DNA from: Deltaproteobacteria bacterium ADurb.Bin207 | GTDB lineage: Bacteria; Myxococcota_A; Polyangia; Polyangiales; Polyangiaceae | Direction: 5' to 3' | NCBI GenBank assembly: GCA_002070115.1 | Contig: MWCO01000027.1 | Coordinates: 1-64,000 of the forward strand | Length of the DNA: 64,000 nt | Part shown: in pieces, positions 60,486-64,000 of the stretch | How positions within the stretch are numbered: position 1 is the first letter of the stretch | Layout of the letters: each line of letters starts with the position of its first letter | Made by a program: the position numbers and the translations under genes | Notes under the pieces: model-generated | Database searches by the model: none | Seen by the model: the letters and a program-made list of their open reading frames with translations, nothing else | Told to the model about the DNA's origin: nothing

Positions 60486-62495
60486 ATGTGCGGCATCGCC
60501 GGTATTTTGAATCTTCGTGGACGACAGGATCCCGCGGCAACACTCGACCAACTCGGTCGGATGGCTGCAACCATGCGGCATCGAGGTCCCGACGAGGTTG
60601 GCGTTTATCGTGATGCAAGCATCGGGCTCGCCCATTCACGCTTATCCATCACGGACCTGGCCACCGGTCAGCAGCCATTGGGCAACGAGGATGCTTCCTT
60701 ATGGGTCGTGTTCAACGGTGAAATCTACAATTTCATCGAATTACGAGAGCAACTCAAGGCCCTTGGTCATGTGTTTCGAACGCAAAGCGATTCGGAAGTC
60801 ATCGTTCATGCGTATGAGCAGTGGGGACAGGAAGCGTTTTGCCGTTTCAATGGTCAGTTCGCTCTGGCGCTGTGGGACACGAAAACCGAGACGTTGGTGC
60901 TGGCAAGGGATTGGGCCGGCATTGTCCCGCTCTATGTATGTGTGCATGATAATCGGCTGTATTTTGCTTCCGAACTGAAAGTGATCTTTGCCGCCGACCC
61001 AACCATCCCCAGGGATCTCGATCCTGTGGGAATGCACGAGACGTTTACGTTTTGGACCATTGTCCCGCCGCAGTCGGTGTTTCGCGGTATCGAGGAAATC
61101 GAACCGGGTCACGTTCGCACCATCCATCTAGGGGTGATTCGAGACCAACCCTTTGTGGAGCCGTCGTATCGGACGGGGCCTGAGGATGGGTTTCGGGGTA
61201 CGCTTGACGACGCGGTGCGCGCGGTTGGCGTAGCACTCGAAAAAGCCATTCGTATTCGCATGGATAGAGCGGATGTGGCAGTCGGCTGTTATCTATCTGG
61301 GGGCTTGGACAGTTCCTTGGTCGCCTCGATGGCCAACGAAGCGCATAAGGGGAAACCACAGGCATTACGAACGTTTTCTTTGCGCTTCGAGGATGCGGAA
61401 TACGATGAAACGCCATTTCAGCAAGAGATGGTCGAGCGAATGGGAAGTGACCACAGTGAGGTCGTCGTATCGCGACACGCGATTGCCGAAGCGTTTCGCG
61501 ATGTGATCTGGTTTACGGAGCGACCTATTCTTCGAACGGCGCCGGTGCCCTTGATCCTGCTCTCACGCCGTGTTCGCGAAATGGGAATGAAAGTGGTGCT
61601 CACGGGAGAGGGCGCCGACGAGGTCTTTGCTGGATACGACATATTCCGTGAAGCCAAAGTGCGTCGATTTTGGGCAAAAAGCCCACAATCCGAATGTCGA
61701 CCCCGTTTGCTCGAAAAGCTTTACCCTTATCTGGCGCGTTCTCCTGTCGCACAGCAGGCGATGTCTCGACGCTTTTTCGGTCGGAATCTCGATCAGGCCC
61801 ATCGTCCCGGCTTTTCCCATGACATGCGTTGGGAAGGAACTTCCGCTCTCAAGCGTTTGATGTCTCCTGAGTTTTCTTCCGTCGGCGTCGATGTCGTGGC
61901 AAGGGTGTTGGATTCCCTTCCCGCATCATTTGATCGTTGGTCTTTTCTATCCCGAGACCAATATCTCGAAATTCGGATCCTATTGGCCGGTTACCTGCTC
62001 TCCTGTCAGGGTGACCGCATGCTGATGGCAAACTCGGTGGAAGGACGATTCCCATTTTTGGACAACGATGTCGTTCGTCTCGCCAACTCCTTACCCGCGG
62101 ACTACAAGCTTCGGGTATTGGATGAAAAGCACGTGCTCAAACGATTGGCCTCCGGAAAGATTCCCGAAGCCATCGTGAGACGCAAAAAGCAACCTTACCG
62201 TGCGCCGGATGCATTATCTTTCGTGGGTCCCGGGGCGCCCGAATGGATCGAGGACATGATGTCCGAGGCCGCAGTGCGAGATGCAGGGGTATTCTCGCCC
62301 GCGGCGGTCTCGACCTTGTGGCGCAAGTGCAAGACGCGCGCAAACGATGGTCAATTCTCCAACACCGACAATATGGCCGTGGTAGGAGTGTTATCGACCC
62401 AGGTCTTGCATCACACCTTCGTTCGTTCCAATCCCAAACCCGAATCGATCGTCGAGTTCAACACCCTCATCGACCGTCTTTCACCCCATCGGTAG
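60486..62495 (+). CDS. Asparagine synthase-like glutamine amidotransferase
   Basis: 669 aa. MCGIAGILNL puts the nucleophile Cys at residue 2; RHRGPDEVGVYRD, VVFNGEIYNFIELREQL and LALWDTKTETLVLARDWAGI form the glutaminase. The synthetase half has GCYLSGGLDSSLVASM, LRTFSLRFEDAEYDETPF and LTGEGADEVFAGYDIFREAK. Longer than E. coli AsnB and resembling the exosortase A-associated amidotransferase family. Two bases after the NadE-like stop: same operon. Probable acceptor is a polysaccharide precursor; unproven. Confidence 0.9.
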   Translation: MCGIAGILNLRGRQDPAATLDQLGRMAATMRHRGPDEVGVYRDASIGLAHSRLSITDLATGQQPLGNEDASLWVVFNGEIYNFIELREQLKALGHVFRTQSDSEVIVHAYEQWGQEAFCRFNGQFALALWDTKTETLVLARDWAGIVPLYVCVHDNRLYFASELKVIFAADPTIPRDLDPVGMHETFTFWTIVPPQSVFRGIEEIEPGHVRTIHLGVIRDQPFVEPSYRTGPEDGFRGTLDDAVRAVGVALEKAIRIRMDRADVAVGCYLSGGLDSSLVASMANEAHKGKPQALRTFSLRFEDAEYDETPFQQEMVERMGSDHSEVVVSRHAIAEAFRDVIWFTERPILRTAPVPLILLSRRVREMGMKVVLTGEGADEVFAGYDIFREAKVRRFWAKSPQSECRPRLLEKLYPYLARSPVAQQAMSRRFFGRNLDQAHRPGFSHDMRWEGTSALKRLMSPEFSSVGVDVVARVLDSLPASFDRWSFLSRDQYLEIRILLAGYLLSCQGDRMLMANSVEGRFPFLDNDVVRLANSLPADYKLRVLDEKHVLKRLASGKIPEAIVRRKKQPYRAPDALSFVGPGAPEWIEDMMSEAAVRDAGVFSPAAVSTLWRKCKTRANDGQFSNTDNMAVVGVLSTQVLHHTFVRSNPKPESIVEFNTLIDRLSPHR

Positions 62496-62504
62496 GATAT
62501 TGCG

Positions 62505-64000
62505 ATGATTGAAGCGATCCCGCTCTTGCACGATTATCTGCATTTGTCGGCGCGGCGACTCCCCGACAAGACTGCTCTCGTCTGTCAAAAGAAGCGTTTG
62601 ACGTATTCCGAGATCGAGGCGCGATCCAATGCGCTCGCCTGGTCTTTGGAAAAAAATGGGGTACAGCGAGGCGATCGTGTCATCGTATTCGCCGACAATA
62701 CGGTGGAGACGGTGATTGCATTCTGGGCTGTGCTCAAGGCAAACGCGGTCGTATCCATAGTCAATCCGCTGACCAAAGCCGACAAACTAGCGTATTTGCT
62801 CGATGATTGCCGAGCGGTGGCCATGATGACCGACGCGCATCTCACGCGGGTATTTGCCGATGTGGTCAAAAGGGCGAAACACCTCCGAACGCTCATCGTG
62901 TCGGGAACGTCGGACCTTTCGCAATTCGACACGATCGCGTGTGTGAAGTCGTGGGACGATGCGGTGGGCGAAGGAAACACGGACTGTCCGCCGCGTCGGC
63001 AGTGCATCGATATCGACCTTGCGGCCATCATCTACACCTCGGGAAGCACGGGTGACCCCAAAGGCGTCATGCTCACGCATCGCAACATGATCACGGCAGC
63101 GACCAGTGTATCCACGTATTTGCGCTTTGCGCAGGACGAGATCGTGATGTGTGTGTTGCCTCTTTCTTTTGACTACGGCCTGTACCAGATGTTGATGTCG
63201 TATCGTCTTGGGGCAACGTTAGTCCTCGAACGTTCGTTTACGTTTCCGGCGCAGGTGCTCAAGGTGCTGGTAGAGGAAAAAGTCACGTCTTTTCCAGGAG
63301 TTCCTACGATTTTCGCGATTTTGGGAGAACTCAAAAACCTATCCGATTACGACTTCAGTCACATTCGATTCGTGACGAATACGGCGGCGGCGCTTCCGGT
63401 CAAGCATATCGATTTGCTTCGCAAGATCTTTCCCGACGCGCGGGTTTACTCGATGTACGGGCTTACCGAGTGCAAGCGATGCACCTATCTGCCTCCCGAA
63501 GACATCGACAAAAAGCCTACCAGCGTGGGGATTGCCATTCCCAATACGGAGATGTGGATTGTCGACGAGCAAGACCGGCGGGTTGGGCCCCATGAAGTGG
63601 GGCAACTGGTCATTCGTGGTGCCACGGTGATGAAGGGCTATTGGGAAAAGCCCGAACAGACCGCGAAAAAATTGAGGCCCGGTCCGTTGCCCGGCGAACT
63701 CGTGTTGTATACGGGCGATTACTGCAAGATGGATGAGGACGGATATTTGTACTTCGTGGGCCGCATGGACGACGTCATCAAGAGTCGTGGAGAGAAAGTC
63801 GCGCCGAAAGAGGTGGAAAATGCACTTGTCCACATTGCCGGTGTGAAAGAGGTGGCGGTCATCGGCGTAGCGGATGAATTATTGGGTCAAGCGGTCAAGG
63901 CGTTCGTGGTTCCCGAACAGGGGGCGGTGTTGACAGAACGACAGATTATCGGCGAAGCACAGCAGCGTTTAGAAAACTTCATGGTACCCAAGTACGTGCA
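62505..64000 (+). CDS. AMP-forming acyl-CoA ligase, truncated by window end
   Basis: ATG with AGGA seven bases before, nine bases after the AsnB-like stop. ANL superfamily motifs: LAAIIYTSGSTGDPKGVMLT (P-loop), CVLPLSFDYGLYQMLMS, RVYSMYGLTECKRC, YTGDYCKMDEDGYLYFVGRM and DDVIKSRGEKVAPKEVENAL. The 498 codons seen cover most of the protein; the C-terminal lysine lies just beyond the end. It resembles the exosortase A-associated acyl-CoA ligase family, matching the preceding gene. Would activate an acyl group for transfer to a carrier or glycan. Confidence 0.9.
   Translation, partial: MIEAIPLLHDYLHLSARRLPDKTALVCQKKRLTYSEIEARSNALAWSLEKNGVQRGDRVIVFADNTVETVIAFWAVLKANAVVSIVNPLTKADKLAYLLDDCRAVAMMTDAHLTRVFADVVKRAKHLRTLIVSGTSDLSQFDTIACVKSWDDAVGEGNTDCPPRRQCIDIDLAAIIYTSGSTGDPKGVMLTHRNMITAATSVSTYLRFAQDEIVMCVLPLSFDYGLYQMLMSYRLGATLVLERSFTFPAQVLKVLVEEKVTSFPGVPTIFAILGELKNLSDYDFSHIRFVTNTAAALPVKHIDLLRKIFPDARVYSMYGLTECKRCTYLPPEDIDKKPTSVGIAIPNTEMWIVDEQDRRVGPHEVGQLVIRGATVMKGYWEKPEQTAKKLRPGPLPGELVLYTGDYCKMDEDGYLYFVGRMDDVIKSRGEKVAPKEVENALVHIAGVKEVAVIGVADELLGQAVKAFVVPEQGAVLTERQIIGEAQQRLENFMVPKYV

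Overview
The window looks like a piece of a moderately GC-rich chromosome from the Myxococcota (Polyangia or a relative). The evidence is the style of the genes. About a dozen secreted lipoproteins have Asp/Ser/Gly-rich or GGSGGTGG-type linkers after the lipobox. There are Hanks-type Ser/Thr kinases, one fused to an FGE-sulfatase domain, and a trypsin-like protease with a MYXO-CTERM-like tail. An FHA-GAF-PP2C phosphatase and an ECF sigma/zinc anti-sigma pair are also present. No rRNA, tRNA, CRISPR array or intact transposase was recognised. The organism call is inference; no composition or phylogeny was computed.

Layout. 0-5 kb: a minus-strand translation operon (rpmE, DUF1385 membrane protein, prfA, small hypothetical, HIT protein) and flanking small genes. 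4.8-10.7 kb: a Cys-rich lipoprotein, a gingipain-family (C25) lipoprotein, uppP and acnB. 10.7-16.3 kb: a gene-poor, decayed stretch. It holds three copies of a MITE-like repeat with CCCTCATTTTTCC termini, a broken phaB-type reductase fragment, a truncated redoxin-like ORF, and lipoproteins with vWA, CAP and Cys-rich domains. 16.6-31.5 kb: housekeeping genes (ABC1/UbiB kinase, fbaA, wrbA, an unusual LolC/E permease, panC-tmk, an acyl-CoA dehydrogenase, pyrG) with lipoproteins and a coiled-coil Ser/Thr kinase between them. 31.8-43.4 kb: FAH-family hydrolase, tatA with a possible Tat substrate nearby, a double cNMP-domain protein, cinA, nadA, PhzF family.

43.5-52.7 kb is a block of surface or secreted enzymes. 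It holds a pectate-lyase-like beta-helix lipoprotein with six exact 132-bp FG-GAP repeats and a frameshift at a G8 tract, an unknown lipoprotein, a clear PNGase F (peptide-N-glycosidase) homologue, a kinase-TM-FGE fusion, and the serine protease. 52.7-59.2 kb is a minus-strand signalling block. In transcription order it runs FHA-GAF-PP2C, ECF sigma, zinc anti-sigma, an STN/beta-helix/membrane protein, PilZ with a pseudo-receiver, a CcdA-thioredoxin fusion, and FmdB. 59.5-64 kb starts a plus-strand operon of NadE-like amidotransferase, asparagine synthase-like amidotransferase and AMP-forming acyl-CoA ligase. This set resembles exosortase/polysaccharide-associated gene sets and runs off the window.

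Two structures are not explained by genes. One is the MITE-like repeat family. The other is an AT-rich motif of about 28 bp (core TAATTGAATTTACATTG) that recurs in about nine intergenic spacers, in both orientations and every kind of gene context.
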